DNA of 45,567 nucleotides, taken from IMG/VR virus record IMGVR_UViG_3300030098_004539, positions 82,629 through 128,195 of that record; one strand, written 5' to 3'. The notes under the pieces are model-generated. The model was given only the letters and a program-made list of their open reading frames with translations. It was not told where the DNA came from and ran no database searches. The translations under genes were made by a program, and so were the position numbers. Shown in pieces: positions 20,562-27,500 of the stretch. The stretch comes from a virus. Numbering within the stretch: the stretch's first letter is position 1; every line of letters begins with the position of its first letter.

Positions 20562-20743
20562 TGGGAGTTCCCGTCTCTACGCGGGAACATTAAAAAATAT
20601 TATTAGTATATTTCACAATCACAATTAAGAGTATGTCGAGTCTTACAGGTTTCTAGTTCTCGTAATTGTGGTACAATACCCTGACACTGGCAGGCAGACT
20701 ACAATCGTGGGTACAATTTATTTAACAACAATTGTATTAGGTA

Positions 20744-20772
20744 TTGACTTACTCTGCAATTTACCTTAGGGT
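20744..20772 (+). promoter_or_regulatory. Class A-type promoter
   Basis: TTGACT (20744-20749), 17-bp spacer, TAGGGT (20767-20772). Placed to drive the gene at 20843. Confidence 0.45.
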
Positions 20773-20842
20773 GTCTTAAGAGAGTGGCTGGACAATCCCA
20801 GCAGGTTACTATAAAGCAATAATTTTAATGGAGAATTTACAT

Positions 20843-21022
20843 ATGCGTTTACAAGGACAGAAACAAAGCGGTGTAAAGATCGCAATTCAACCGTATCCTT
20901 ATGTTAAGGGTGAAGCTAAAGGAAAGAATCGTAGTTTAATGGTTCTTGAGGCTACTACTGACGAGGTTTACGCTTTTATCGAAGAGTGTTTCCGTAAGTT
21001 CAGTGAGCAGGAAGATGACTAG
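20843..21022 (+). CDS. Small hypothetical protein
   Basis: 59 residues from ATG 20843 (TGGAGA 8 bases upstream); ATG 20828 lies before the SD and is rejected. Basic first half (MRLQGQKQSGVKIAIQPYPY, VKGEAKGKNRSLM), acidic helical end (YAFIEECFRKFSEQEDD). Not recognised. Confidence 0.65.
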   Translation: MRLQGQKQSGVKIAIQPYPYVKGEAKGKNRSLMVLEATTDEVYAFIEECFRKFSEQEDD

Positions 21023-21066
21023 GAATTTTACAATTCCTTCGGAAAGTTGGGTGTAAGTCTATGCAT

Positions 21067-21095
21067 CCTCCTTTCCGGACAATTTTGTTAGGAGG
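21067..21095 (+). promoter_or_regulatory. SD-masking leader hairpin
   Basis: CCTCCT (21067-21072) pairs perfectly with the SD AGGAGG (21090-21095) of the gene at 21101, with a 17-base loop. It could keep translation off until melted or displaced. Confidence 0.5.
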
Positions 21096-21100
21096 TGCTT

Positions 21101-21433
21101 GTGGAAGATGACCCATTGTTTGAGTCTATTAAGGAGATCACGGACGATCTTCTACTAGAATTTAAAGAGTTTAGTCGAGATTACCCACTATTAACCAAAA
21201 TGTTCATGGACTTGGTTGCTATAGTGGCTCAACAAAACGAACAAATTTCTCTACTTTCCGGATCTATCGAATCCTTGTCAGAAGGTATGCTAGAAACTGG
21301 AGTCCTAGTGAAAGAACACCAGTGGAAACTCGATATACTAAAAGAGAAATTTATAGATTTAACAGAGCTTGCACAGGAAGACTCAGAGTTTTCTGACTTT
21401 TCCAAGGAGAAAAAGAAAGTTCTTCTAAATTAA
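21101..21433 (+). CDS. Acidic coiled-coil protein
   Basis: 110 residues from GTG 21101, placed after AGGAGG; GTG 21095 overlaps the SD. Strongly acidic and helical (SIKEITDDLLLEFKEFSRDY, FMDLVAIVAQQNEQISLL, then KLDILKEKFIDLTELAQE) with heptad-like spacing. Its charge suggests a binding partner or DNA mimic; no family is recognised. It ends at the strong terminator at 21460 and its SD can be masked by the leader hairpin. Confidence 0.65.
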   Translation: MEDDPLFESIKEITDDLLLEFKEFSRDYPLLTKMFMDLVAIVAQQNEQISLLSGSIESLSEGMLETGVLVKEHQWKLDILKEKFIDLTELAQEDSEFSDFSKEKKKVLLN

Positions 21434-21459
21434 TATAAATACATAAAACTAACAGAATC

Positions 21460-21485
21460 GGCGCTCTTCGGAGCGCCTTTTTTTT
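21460..21485 (+). terminator. Intrinsic terminator
   Basis: GGCGCTC (21460-21466), TTCG loop, GAGCGCC (21471-21477), then T8. Confidence 0.93.
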
Positions 21486-21538
21486 GCTCGGTAACCGAGT
21501 GCGTCTCTATTATATTTTATTTTATACAAATTTAGTAC

Positions 21539-21567
21539 TTGACCCAGATTCCGTTTATCCGTATTAT
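21539..21567 (+). promoter_or_regulatory. Class A promoter
   Basis: TTGACC (21539-21544), 17-bp spacer, TATTAT (21562-21567), upstream of the SD GGAGG and the ATG at 21598. Confidence 0.65.
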
Positions 21568-21597
21568 GGTTCACATATAGAACAAACGGAGGTCGTT

Positions 21598-22290
21598 ATG
21601 TCAGTATTAGCTAAGGGGATCGAGTTATCCCACAACAAGAAGACGGGTCCTGTCAGTGCTACTTATGCCGCACAGCCAAGTTGCCCGCCCTCTTGTCCGT
21701 TTCTTAAAAACGGGTGTTATGGTGAATCAGGGCGTGTAGGTATTCACACCGCACGACTAAATAAATCTGCTAAAAACTCTGATTCTGTAGAAGTCGCTAA
21801 AGCAGAAGCAGCAGCCATTGATGGACTCACGGGTCTTATGGATCTCAGAGTTCACGTAGTCGGCGGATGCAAAACAGAAAAAGAAGCAAAAATCGTAGGA
21901 AGCGCCGCAGCCCGCTTTATGAAGCGCCGCCGCAAAACCGACGCTTGGACCTATGCCCACGCATGGAAGACGATCAAACGCGCCGCTTGGGGAGTTATGA
22001 GCGTACTTGCATCATGCCACACTAAAGATGAGGTCAAGCAGGCGATGGCCAAAGGTTACGCAGCCTCAATTACAACTGCTAAAATGCCAGAAAAAGCATA
22101 CACGGAAGACGGGATCACATACGTCCCCTGCTTAGAGCAGACGAAAGGGATCACTTGCGTTGAATGCCGACTGTGCCTAGACGATAAGAAACTCTTAAAA
22201 AAGAAAATCGTAATTGTTTTTGAATTACACACCGCCGCAAAAAAAGCATTCGCGGCACTCAATAAGGCTTACAAGTCCTGGGGAGTATAG
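21598..22290 (+). CDS. Cys-rich phage protein, possible Fe-S (DUF7227-like)
   Basis: 230 residues from ATG 21598 (SD GGAGGT); a longer frame running back through the promoter is rejected. The N-terminus has KTGPVSATYAAQPSCPPSC with C29, C33 and C40 (CPFLKNGCYGESG); the C-terminus has C178, C187, C190 and C193. This N-terminal signature recurs in a widespread phage and plasmid family that I associate with DUF7227, whose cysteines look suited to an Fe-S cluster. The fold may be radical-SAM-like but the classic CxxxCxxC is not exact. Function unknown. Confidence 0.75.
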   Translation: MSVLAKGIELSHNKKTGPVSATYAAQPSCPPSCPFLKNGCYGESGRVGIHTARLNKSAKNSDSVEVAKAEAAAIDGLTGLMDLRVHVVGGCKTEKEAKIVGSAAARFMKRRRKTDAWTYAHAWKTIKRAAWGVMSVLASCHTKDEVKQAMAKGYAASITTAKMPEKAYTEDGITYVPCLEQTKGITCVECRLCLDDKKLLKKKIVIVFELHTAAKKAFAALNKAYKSWGV

Positions 22291-22293
22291 AAA

Positions 22294-22467
22294 ATGAGTA
22301 AACAATGGTGGAGCATAGATGACGAGGAATCTGGTAAAAGTCTGAGAATTTGGGCCGCAACTCTAGAGGAGGCAATAGCTAAAGCAGAAACGGTAGACTA
22401 CTCGTTGTATGAGGAAGACGCGCAAGTCTCCCCCACTAAACACCTCTACCCTTTCTGCAACGACTAG
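22294..22467 (+). CDS. 57-aa acidic hypothetical protein
   Basis: ATG 22294, three bases after the previous stop; GGGGAG lies within the end of that gene. MSKQWWSIDDEESGKSLRIW, then AATLEEAIAKAETVDYSLY: an acidic protein with beta then helix. Co-transcribed with the Cys-rich gene. Not recognised. Confidence 0.6.
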   Translation: MSKQWWSIDDEESGKSLRIWAATLEEAIAKAETVDYSLYEEDAQVSPTKHLYPFCND

Positions 22468-22481
22468 TAATAATTTAGTAG

Positions 22482-22510
22482 TTGACTAGTAATACTAAAT
22501 TTTATACAAT
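22482..22510 (+). promoter_or_regulatory. Class A promoter
   Basis: TTGACT (22482-22487), 17-bp spacer AGTAATACTAAATTTTA, TACAAT (22505-22510). ATACTAAAT is shared with the promoter at 15803. Confidence 0.75.
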
Positions 22511-22539
22511 AGTGGTAACTTAATCACAGGAGGTTTCCA

Positions 22540-22803
22540 ATGGGTGACAATAGAGAGCCGGCGATAATAGAGGCAATTTACAGTGTGTCGTTGCAATATT
22601 CTATAGAGGAGGTAGAGGAGAAATTAGGTATTTCTTGGGGGGACGTAAAAGAGTTTTGGGTTAAATGGGCTAGTCTTTTCGTCCACATGAAGGACGGTTC
22701 GATACGCGAGTTCTTTCAAGGCCCAGAACTGGACGGTTTTGACTGGAAACGCCCAAACGAGGTAATTGTGCTGGATAGTAATTTCGAGGAGGTTTCCCAA
22801 TGA
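22540..22803 (+). CDS. Small hypothetical protein, possible HTH
   Basis: 87 residues with SD AGGAGG. Residues about 10-45 (AIIEAIYSVSLQYSIEEVEE, KLGISWGDVKEFWVKW) read like a helix-turn-helix of the type that senses a motif, followed by FVHMKDGSIREFFQGPEL. A DNA-binding role is plausible but unproven. It ends by overlapping the next gene by four bases (ATGA). Confidence 0.65.
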   Translation: MGDNREPAIIEAIYSVSLQYSIEEVEEKLGISWGDVKEFWVKWASLFVHMKDGSIREFFQGPELDGFDWKRPNEVIVLDSNFEEVSQ

Positions 22804-22979
22804 GCGAAAAACACGAATATTGGACGTTTCAGTTTACCAATGACCCTAATCCCATAACTATGGGACCAATAGACATTGGTAAGCCGGTAACTGCACAAGA
22901 AATCACAAAATACATAAAAAAGAAATACGAGACTTCGCTGCCCGTGCAAGTGTGGCCACACACCCCGTGGTGGTTGTAG
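22800..22979 (+). CDS. 59-aa hypothetical protein
   Basis: ATG 22800 overlaps the previous stop, with GAGGAGG inside the end of that gene. MSEKHEYWTFQFTNDPNPIT, then IGKPVTAQEITKYIKKKY and a Trp/Pro-rich tail (VWPHTPWWL). Soluble; not recognised. Followed by the hairpin at 23010. Confidence 0.6.
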   Translation: MSEKHEYWTFQFTNDPNPITMGPIDIGKPVTAQEITKYIKKKYETSLPVQVWPHTPWWL

Positions 22980-23009
22980 GTCTTGACAGTTTTCCTAATT
23001 TGCTGTAAT

Positions 23010-23031
23010 AACGCCCTAGAGATAGGGCGTT
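23010..23031 (+). terminator. 9-bp GNRA hairpin, likely terminator
   Basis: AACGCCCTA (23010-23018), GAGA loop, TAGGGCGTT (23023-23031). It follows the gene ending at 22979 but has only a broken T-run (AATTCTT). A TTGACA with TAATAA 17 bases further (22983-23011) lies just upstream, so it could instead be the 5' cap hairpin of a transcript. Confidence 0.6.
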
Positions 23032-23072
23032 AATTCTTACAGTTTTATTTACTTTTAATAAAAAAGTATAAA

Positions 23073-23108
23073 CTTAGGGGTTGCAATAGAATCTATAATG
23101 TATATACT
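23073..23108 (+). promoter_or_regulatory. Class B promoter 1
   Basis: CTTAGGGG then TTGCAA (23081-23086), 16-bp spacer, TATACT (23103-23108). First of seven similar promoters. Confidence 0.7.
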
Positions 23109-23109
23109 G

Positions 23110-23150
23110 AGTATCAAGGTCGGTGATGTTACCGGCTTTTATATGATACT
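23110..23150 (+). other. Leader hairpin ending at the SD
   Basis: AGTATCA (23110-23116) pairs with TGATACT (23144-23150), and CGGT (23121-23124) with ACCG (23131-23134). The SD GGAGG begins two bases after the stem, so the structure would present or modulate it. Confidence 0.55.
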
Positions 23151-23161
23151 TGGAGGTCGTT

Positions 23162-23371
23162 ATGTTATTTGCAATTCACGCTACGTTGCCTGCTCCTGCT
23201 CCGCTGTCGGACATGCAGGAAATGTTGGTTTCTTCTGAGGAGTTTTACAACGAAATCGGGGAGAGAGATCGACACGTTATCGAGATTGATCTTTTTGAGG
23301 ACGATGAGTATAGGGATTATAAGCCTACAGAGCCCACGCCCCATGACCCGTACGGCAATAGGAGAGTCTAA
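23162..23371 (+). CDS. Small acidic hypothetical protein
   Basis: 69 residues from ATG 23162 (SD TTGGAGG). MLFAIHATLPAPAPLSDMQE, then acidic (EIDLFEDDEYRDYKPTEP). The hydrophobic start is too short for a signal peptide. The stop overlaps the start of the 275-aa gene (TAATG). Not recognised. Confidence 0.6.
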   Translation: MLFAIHATLPAPAPLSDMQEMLVSSEEFYNEIGERDRHVIEIDLFEDDEYRDYKPTEPTPHDPYGNRRV

Positions 23372-24198
23372 TGAAATCAGAAGAAATTATAGAAAAAATT
23401 AAAGAGGCAACCGACAAATGGGAGGATCGCTCCGAGGAAGAGAACCTTCTTGTATGGGAAAGCCTGTTTGGTTTAATTTGTGACAAGTCGGATGTGGGCG
23501 AGATACGCGCCGCTTGGAAGTATTCAGAGCCCGGATACGTCATTAAAAATGAGCGTTTACCTATTCTCTTTGCCGATTTGAATCACCCGGTAATGGTAGC
23601 TTTCTGTGATTTCACAGATTGGCTCGGCGGAGTTTGTGATATTCACTTCTCGGAGGGGTGGGAAACTTGCGACGATTGTGGTGGCGCTGTCCGTTACCTT
23701 CCCGACAGTTACGGGTGGAAACAATACAGTCTTCGTCATAGTGATGGGAGCGTTACATGTGGCGATTGCTTGGCGGAAGACCCCCAGCGTTATTTTTCAG
23801 AAATCGCTGGAAAACCACAACAGGCAATAACAATTGATTCTCTACGTCCAGAGGAACACGGATACGTGCTGGTCAATGCAGAACCGTTTGAATACGGTAT
23901 ACAGGGAGGACAGAAGTCTAGTCCCTATGCAATTTTCAATTGTTTACAGACTGTGGATTTAGCTACTACCTCAGTTTTTAAGATCAACGCTGCGGAACAA
24001 TTTTCTGTAAAGTTCTCAGTTTATGTCTTAGCCGGGGATGAGGAAACGGCTCGTGATGCTTTACGTACGGGCAATACTAATGTGAAAGTGGACCCGAAAC
24101 TCGCAATAGAGCGAGGATTGAAAGCCGCAATTAAGGCTGTCCAAGCCGGAGCAACAGAGGTCAATATCGACTTGGACGATCCACAATACCACAATTAA
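23371..24198 (+). CDS. 275-aa protein with central zinc ribbon
   Basis: An acidic helical N-terminus (EEIIEKIKEATDKWEDR) is followed by a central zinc ribbon CDDCGGAVRYLPDSYG ... VTCGDC (about residues 99-132) and a beta-rich C-terminal half (FSVKFSVYVLAGDEETARDA) ending in an acidic VNIDLDDPQYHN. No family is recognised. Coupled to the preceding small gene and terminated by the hairpin at 24221. The largest gene of its cassette, so it may be the functional one. Confidence 0.7.
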   Translation: MKSEEIIEKIKEATDKWEDRSEEENLLVWESLFGLICDKSDVGEIRAAWKYSEPGYVIKNERLPILFADLNHPVMVAFCDFTDWLGGVCDIHFSEGWETCDDCGGAVRYLPDSYGWKQYSLRHSDGSVTCGDCLAEDPQRYFSEIAGKPQQAITIDSLRPEEHGYVLVNAEPFEYGIQGGQKSSPYAIFNCLQTVDLATTSVFKINAAEQFSVKFSVYVLAGDEETARDALRTGNTNVKVDPKLAIERGLKAAIKAVQAGATEVNIDLDDPQYHN

Positions 24199-24220
24199 CA
24201 CTTGGCGACCTCCGAGTGAT

Positions 24221-24278
24221 GGGAGCAGAAAGGTTCGGAGTGCCATCTCCCTCTGGACTTTCCTGCTCCCTTTTTTTT
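24221..24278 (+). terminator. Intrinsic terminator with competing hairpin
   Basis: GGGAGCAG and AAAG (24221-24232) pair with CTTTCCTGCTCCC (24258-24270), then T8. A rival stem, CTCCGA with TCGGAG (24210-24215 and 24235-24240), overlaps it. Confidence 0.85.
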
Positions 24279-24291
24279 ACAATTTTCTTGG

Positions 24292-24327
24292 TTTAGGGGT
24301 TGCAAGACCCTCGTGAAACTCTTATAG
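24292..24327 (+). promoter_or_regulatory. Class B promoter 2
   Basis: TTTAGGGG, TTGCAA (24300-24305), 16-bp spacer, TTATAG (24322-24327). Confidence 0.65.
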
Positions 24328-24381
24328 TAGTCTTATTAATTAACTAATACTTTTATCTTTTTTTACTTTGGAGGTCCAGTG

Positions 24382-24666
24382 ATGACACATAATCAACTAG
24401 AAGCAGCTAAGTTTTTTGCTGAAGCTCACGGTGCTACATTATCTGAGTGTGATGTAGAGTTCGGCCATGAGTGGATAGACGCGGATGGTAACTACCGCAG
24501 TTCAGGTCCTCGTAATCATCCCGCAGGTTGGATCGTACTGACAGTACATCGGAAGGGTACTCCCGCCGGAGGATGGGACCCGATCGCGGAAACTCCAATC
24601 GGCCCGCAGCATTCACCGATCAACATGAAGTGTGAAGCCTGTGATGTTGCCGCAGGAATTATTTAA
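24382..24666 (+). CDS. Small hypothetical protein
   Basis: 94 residues from ATG 24382 (GGAGG seven bases upstream; GTG 24379 is too close). An Ala-rich helix (LEAAKFFAEAHGATLSEC), then HEWIDADGNYRSSG, GWIVLTVHRKG, and a CEAC pair near the end. Possibly metal-binding through CEAC and the histidines. Single-gene unit between two class B promoters, with no terminator in between. Not recognised. Confidence 0.65.
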   Translation: MTHNQLEAAKFFAEAHGATLSECDVEFGHEWIDADGNYRSSGPRNHPAGWIVLTVHRKGTPAGGWDPIAETPIGPQHSPINMKCEACDVAAGII

Positions 24667-24667
24667 T

Positions 24668-24703
24668 TTTAGGGGTTGTACCAGACTCTAAAACCAGTAA
24701 ACT
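24668..24703 (+). promoter_or_regulatory. Class B promoter 3
   Basis: TTTAGGGG, TTGTAC (24676-24681), 16-bp spacer CAGACTCTAAAACCAG, TAAACT (24698-24703). Confidence 0.75.
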
Positions 24704-24736
24704 AGAAAAGTAATTAATCACTTCGGAGGTCACATT

Positions 24737-25039
24737 ATGTCGAAGATTAAATCAGAGTTTATCAGGATTGGTACAGATCGCGGCGGCTCAATTGAGGTTA
24801 CTTTACGTCCCGACCGTTACGGTAAACGGGGCGAACAGGTGATTGTGGTTCGCACTGCACACGGGAAAGAGTTTCGTCTCGACCAGCGGGTTGAGATTAG
24901 CGATTTTCTTAAAATGTCATTAACAGAGGCTTTTGGTCTTCTTGATAATTTAGCGGATGAGTCGCTAATTGAACGCAAGAAGGAAACAAAGCGTGCAATT
25001 AAGACAGGCGCTCGAAAGCGCCGGCAATTGGAGGTGTAG
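24737..25039 (+). CDS. Basic hypothetical protein
   Basis: 100 residues with SD CGGAGG. Beta-rich first part (SKIKSEFIRIGTDRGGSIEV, QVIVVRTAHGKEFRL) and a basic helical C-terminus (RKKETKRAIKTGARKRRQL). Probably nucleic-acid binding; not recognised. The SD for the next gene (GGAGGTG) sits at its very end, so the two are coupled. Confidence 0.65.
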   Translation: MSKIKSEFIRIGTDRGGSIEVTLRPDRYGKRGEQVIVVRTAHGKEFRLDQRVEISDFLKMSLTEAFGLLDNLADESLIERKKETKRAIKTGARKRRQLEV

Positions 25040-25040
25040 C

Positions 25041-25625
25041 GTGAAACTTCACTCTTTTACTAAAACTTGGATTGAGTTTGAGGCGGGGCGAATCAGCCCC
25101 GCGCAGCTTTCTTCTGAGGATACCGAGGCGCAATTCGGTTGCACTCGCGAACACTTGTTTCCTACGATGCGGTTTCGTTGTGCAATTGGCGAGGATTCGT
25201 TGCCTCATGAGGTGACGTGGGTTCGGGGTGTTCGGTCGTATCACGGACCAGGACACATAAAAGCGGCAATTGTTCCTGCGGCAATTCGCAATAAGTTTGC
25301 ACAATTCCTAGATCTCATAAAATCCTTAGATTCTAGAGGTGCGGTAAAGTGGAGGTCTGTTTCTTCCTTAGAGCGTAGACGTTTAGAGGATGATGCGATC
25401 GAATCTTTCAAGCGCGAGGATTGGGCCGCTGCTATTCCACAGCTAGGGCAACGGGTGATGTGGGCGAATAAAACAGCCTTTATCCATGATACCGCATGGT
25501 GCAAGGATGGCACCTGTCGAGTTTTGCTGTCCTGGTATCACCCCGAGGATGGAACCCAAAAGACATGGGTCGATTCTAGAGAAACCTCAAACCCTTACCC
25601 CTCATTACGTAACGTATTGAGTTAA
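25041..25625 (+). CDS. 194-aa hypothetical protein
   Basis: GTG 25041 is chosen because GGAGGTG lies six bases upstream; a longer frame back to 24969 overlaps the previous gene and is rejected. Three cysteines, Trp-rich C-terminal part (DWAAAIPQLGQRVMWANK, then WCKDGTCRVLLSWYHPEDG). The end looks like a small beta domain. No family is recognised. Terminated at 25651. Confidence 0.65.
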   Translation: MKLHSFTKTWIEFEAGRISPAQLSSEDTEAQFGCTREHLFPTMRFRCAIGEDSLPHEVTWVRGVRSYHGPGHIKAAIVPAAIRNKFAQFLDLIKSLDSRGAVKWRSVSSLERRRLEDDAIESFKREDWAAAIPQLGQRVMWANKTAFIHDTAWCKDGTCRVLLSWYHPEDGTQKTWVDSRETSNPYPSLRNVLS

Positions 25626-25650
25626 TACAGTTTTCCTTCGGTGATTTTGG

Positions 25651-25692
25651 CCCGGTGGCGGTTACTTTACAGGTAGTCCCACCGGGTTTTTT
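25651..25692 (+). terminator. Intrinsic terminator
   Basis: CCCGGTGG (25651-25658) pairs with CCACCGGG (25679-25686), then T6. Confidence 0.88.
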
Positions 25693-25693
25693 A

Positions 25694-25729
25694 TTTAGGG
25701 GTTGCGTTAGACTCCAAAACCAGTAAAAT
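25694..25729 (+). promoter_or_regulatory. Class B promoter 4
   Basis: TTTAGGGG, TTGCGT (25702-25707), 16-bp spacer TAGACTCCAAAACCAG, TAAAAT (25724-25729). A leader hairpin GAGAG-GAAA-CTCTC (25745-25758) with a GNRA loop follows. Confidence 0.78.
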
Positions 25730-25776
25730 AAGAGAAAATCAACCGAGAGGAAACTCTCAGACCAGGAGGTCACATT

Positions 25777-26790
25777 ATGTCACACGGACTAGATATGTTT
25801 AATACGGAAGGAATCGCACGTATGGCCCACGCGGAATTGGTGAAGCCTTGGCATCACCTAGGACAGTCATTCCAAGAGGGAGACGGTATCAAGGTTTGTC
25901 TTGGCAAGGCTAAGATGGATTATCAGATTTTGGAGGCTCCGATCATGGCGCGGTTGCCGGATGGTTCGCTCTCACCCGTTGAGAGTCACAAACTGATTTA
26001 CCGCTCAGATGATAAGCGGCACCTATCAGTGATGGGGAAAAATTACCGCCCGGTACAGTTCTTGGAAAGCTACTCGATGGTCGATGATCTGTTACAGGAA
26101 GCGCCGGTATCGATTCAATCTCTCGGAGTTCTAAAAGAGGGTCGGCGCTCGTTCGTATGCCTCAAGATTGAGGATGACGGTTTAGAGACGGTCCCCGGCG
26201 ATATGTTGGAAGGGTACTTTCTTATCGCGGACAGTTACGACGGCTCGCTTGCTCTTACTTTTAAGTCAGTAGCAACCAACGTGGTGTGCCAGAACACGCT
26301 AGCTATCGCGCTCGGGGAGACGGGCCGACAGTACAAGTCGCGACACACCGCCGGAGTGCTCGGGCGCACTAACCTTGATAAGCTACGGGCCGCGTTCGGG
26401 ATGTCCCGGCAGAGCCTAGTTGATTACGCCGAGACATGCAAAGCGCTTGCACGGGTGCGGATGAGCGATAAAGAGCAGTCAGAGTTTCACCGCCGCTTGA
26501 TCTTAGGTAATAAGAAAGATACGGCTTTCGAGGATATGACAGGGCAGCAACGCCGCGCACTTGGCGAGCTTGAATGGGCGCAGTACAATAGCCCAGGGCA
26601 AGAGATCGAAGGTCGCAAGGGCACGGCGCTAGGCGCTCTCAATTCTGTGACGTTCTGGACTTCTCACATGAAGCGTACCGCCGGCAGCTACACCGAGAAT
26701 CGCACTCAATTCTCAGTGTTCGGGACTGGTGATAAGATCAACCAGGAAGCGATGGGGCTACTACAGCGCCAGTATCAAATCGCCGCGTAG
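25777..26790 (+). CDS. DUF932 phage/plasmid-like protein
   Basis: 337 residues with SD CAGGAGG. The family features are clear: PWHHLGQSFQEGDGIKVCL near the start, HLSVMGKNYRPVQFLESYSM, LTFKSVATNVVCQNTLAIAL, and SVTFWTSHMKRT near the end. This is the DUF932 / TIGR03299 'phage/plasmid primase-associated-like' family. DUF932 proteins are common on phages and plasmids; their biochemical role is not settled. More GC-rich than genes to the left. Single-gene unit with its own promoter and terminator. Confidence 0.92.
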   Translation: MSHGLDMFNTEGIARMAHAELVKPWHHLGQSFQEGDGIKVCLGKAKMDYQILEAPIMARLPDGSLSPVESHKLIYRSDDKRHLSVMGKNYRPVQFLESYSMVDDLLQEAPVSIQSLGVLKEGRRSFVCLKIEDDGLETVPGDMLEGYFLIADSYDGSLALTFKSVATNVVCQNTLAIALGETGRQYKSRHTAGVLGRTNLDKLRAAFGMSRQSLVDYAETCKALARVRMSDKEQSEFHRRLILGNKKDTAFEDMTGQQRRALGELEWAQYNSPGQEIEGRKGTALGALNSVTFWTSHMKRTAGSYTENRTQFSVFGTGDKINQEAMGLLQRQYQIAA

Positions 26791-26802
26791 GTTCTCAATT
26801 TC

Positions 26803-26828
26803 CCCCCGCTTCGGCGGGGGTTTTTTTT
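26803..26828 (+). terminator. Intrinsic terminator
   Basis: CCCCCGC (26803-26809), TTCG, GCGGGGG (26814-26820), T8. The same hairpin recurs at 27801. Confidence 0.94.
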
Positions 26829-26849
26829 CTCAATTTTGGAGGTTTCCAC

Positions 26850-27437
26850 ATGTTAGAATTTCCCACAGGAATCAATTTCGCAGTTAGCTCAATTTGTCAT
26901 GCGTTCAAGAGTGAGTGCATAGGTTCAAAGGTTCTCGACAAAGACATTTTTCTAGACGGGGTCGAGGCGGCAATTGAAGCCCACGACGCAACGCAAGACG
27001 CAATTCCCGGTCAGATGTTTTTATCGCTCCCCGATACGGTAAACCGGGCGGTTTCCCCTGGCGTGGGCATGCCTTCGGCCTTTGCTGAGGATTGTGATTT
27101 CGTTGTCCGTGAACATCGCGGACGGTTTAACGCCTACCTTAGGCGGCGGCGGGCTATCGTGGCCCCTTATCCGGTGTCGGCGGTGGTTTACACTCGGGAT
27201 GCTTACTTAGCAGATCCAGAGGTAGACGAAGAAGAGGCCGAGAACATAGGGCCGGATGCAACGCATGTTATCGTAGCGGTACTGTCAGGCCCGAGGGCCG
27301 AACTAACACCGGAACGCTTTGTGTCTAACCTTGCCGGTGGTAATCGAGAGGCGGCGACTTGGGACCTCTCGACTATTCTTGATAAGGCGGAGAGTATCAA
27401 CGAATTCTGGAACGAATGGTGTTTAGTGGCTGATTAA
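26850..27437 (+). CDS. 195-aa hypothetical protein
   Basis: SD TTTGGAGG follows 15 bases behind the terminator, with no new promoter, so it depends on read-through from the DUF932 gene. Mixed alpha/beta: FPTGINFAVSSICHAFKSEC, VREHRGRFNAYLRRRRAI, VSAVVYTRDAYLADPEV, THVIVAVLSGPRAELTPE. The last part, with a Tyr-containing strand then acidic loop, looks like a small enzyme core, but I recognise no family. Confidence 0.65.
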   Translation: MLEFPTGINFAVSSICHAFKSECIGSKVLDKDIFLDGVEAAIEAHDATQDAIPGQMFLSLPDTVNRAVSPGVGMPSAFAEDCDFVVREHRGRFNAYLRRRRAIVAPYPVSAVVYTRDAYLADPEVDEEEAENIGPDATHVIVAVLSGPRAELTPERFVSNLAGGNREAATWDLSTILDKAESINEFWNEWCLVAD

Positions 27438-27440
27438 AAA

Positions 27441-27476
27441 TTTAGGGGTTGAACGGGACTCTGAAACTCGTAAAAT
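27441..27476 (+). promoter_or_regulatory. Class B promoter 5
   Basis: TTTAGGGG, TTGAAC (27449-27454), 16-bp spacer GGGACTCTGAAACTCG, TAAAAT (27471-27476). Confidence 0.82.
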
Positions 27477-27500
27477 TAGAAGAAATCACAGGAGGTTTTT

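Larger units (their letters stand above)
20348..20842. other. 495-base non-coding region (possible origin or control region)
   Basis: No gene is seen. It holds a 15-bp inverted repeat (20384-20439), a 20-bp-period tandem array (20476-20561), a 7-bp inverted repeat GTTCCCG/CGGGAAC (20567-20573, 20582-20588), many CAATT motifs and a class A promoter at 20744. Iteron-like repeats next to AT-rich DNA would fit a replication origin, but a regulatory or termination region is equally possible. Confidence 0.45.

Noticed and set aside
22983-23011. TTGACA/TAATAA promoter before 23010
   Set aside because: Its start point would fall inside the 9-bp hairpin and the class B promoter at 23073 already serves the next gene; kept only as a possibility.
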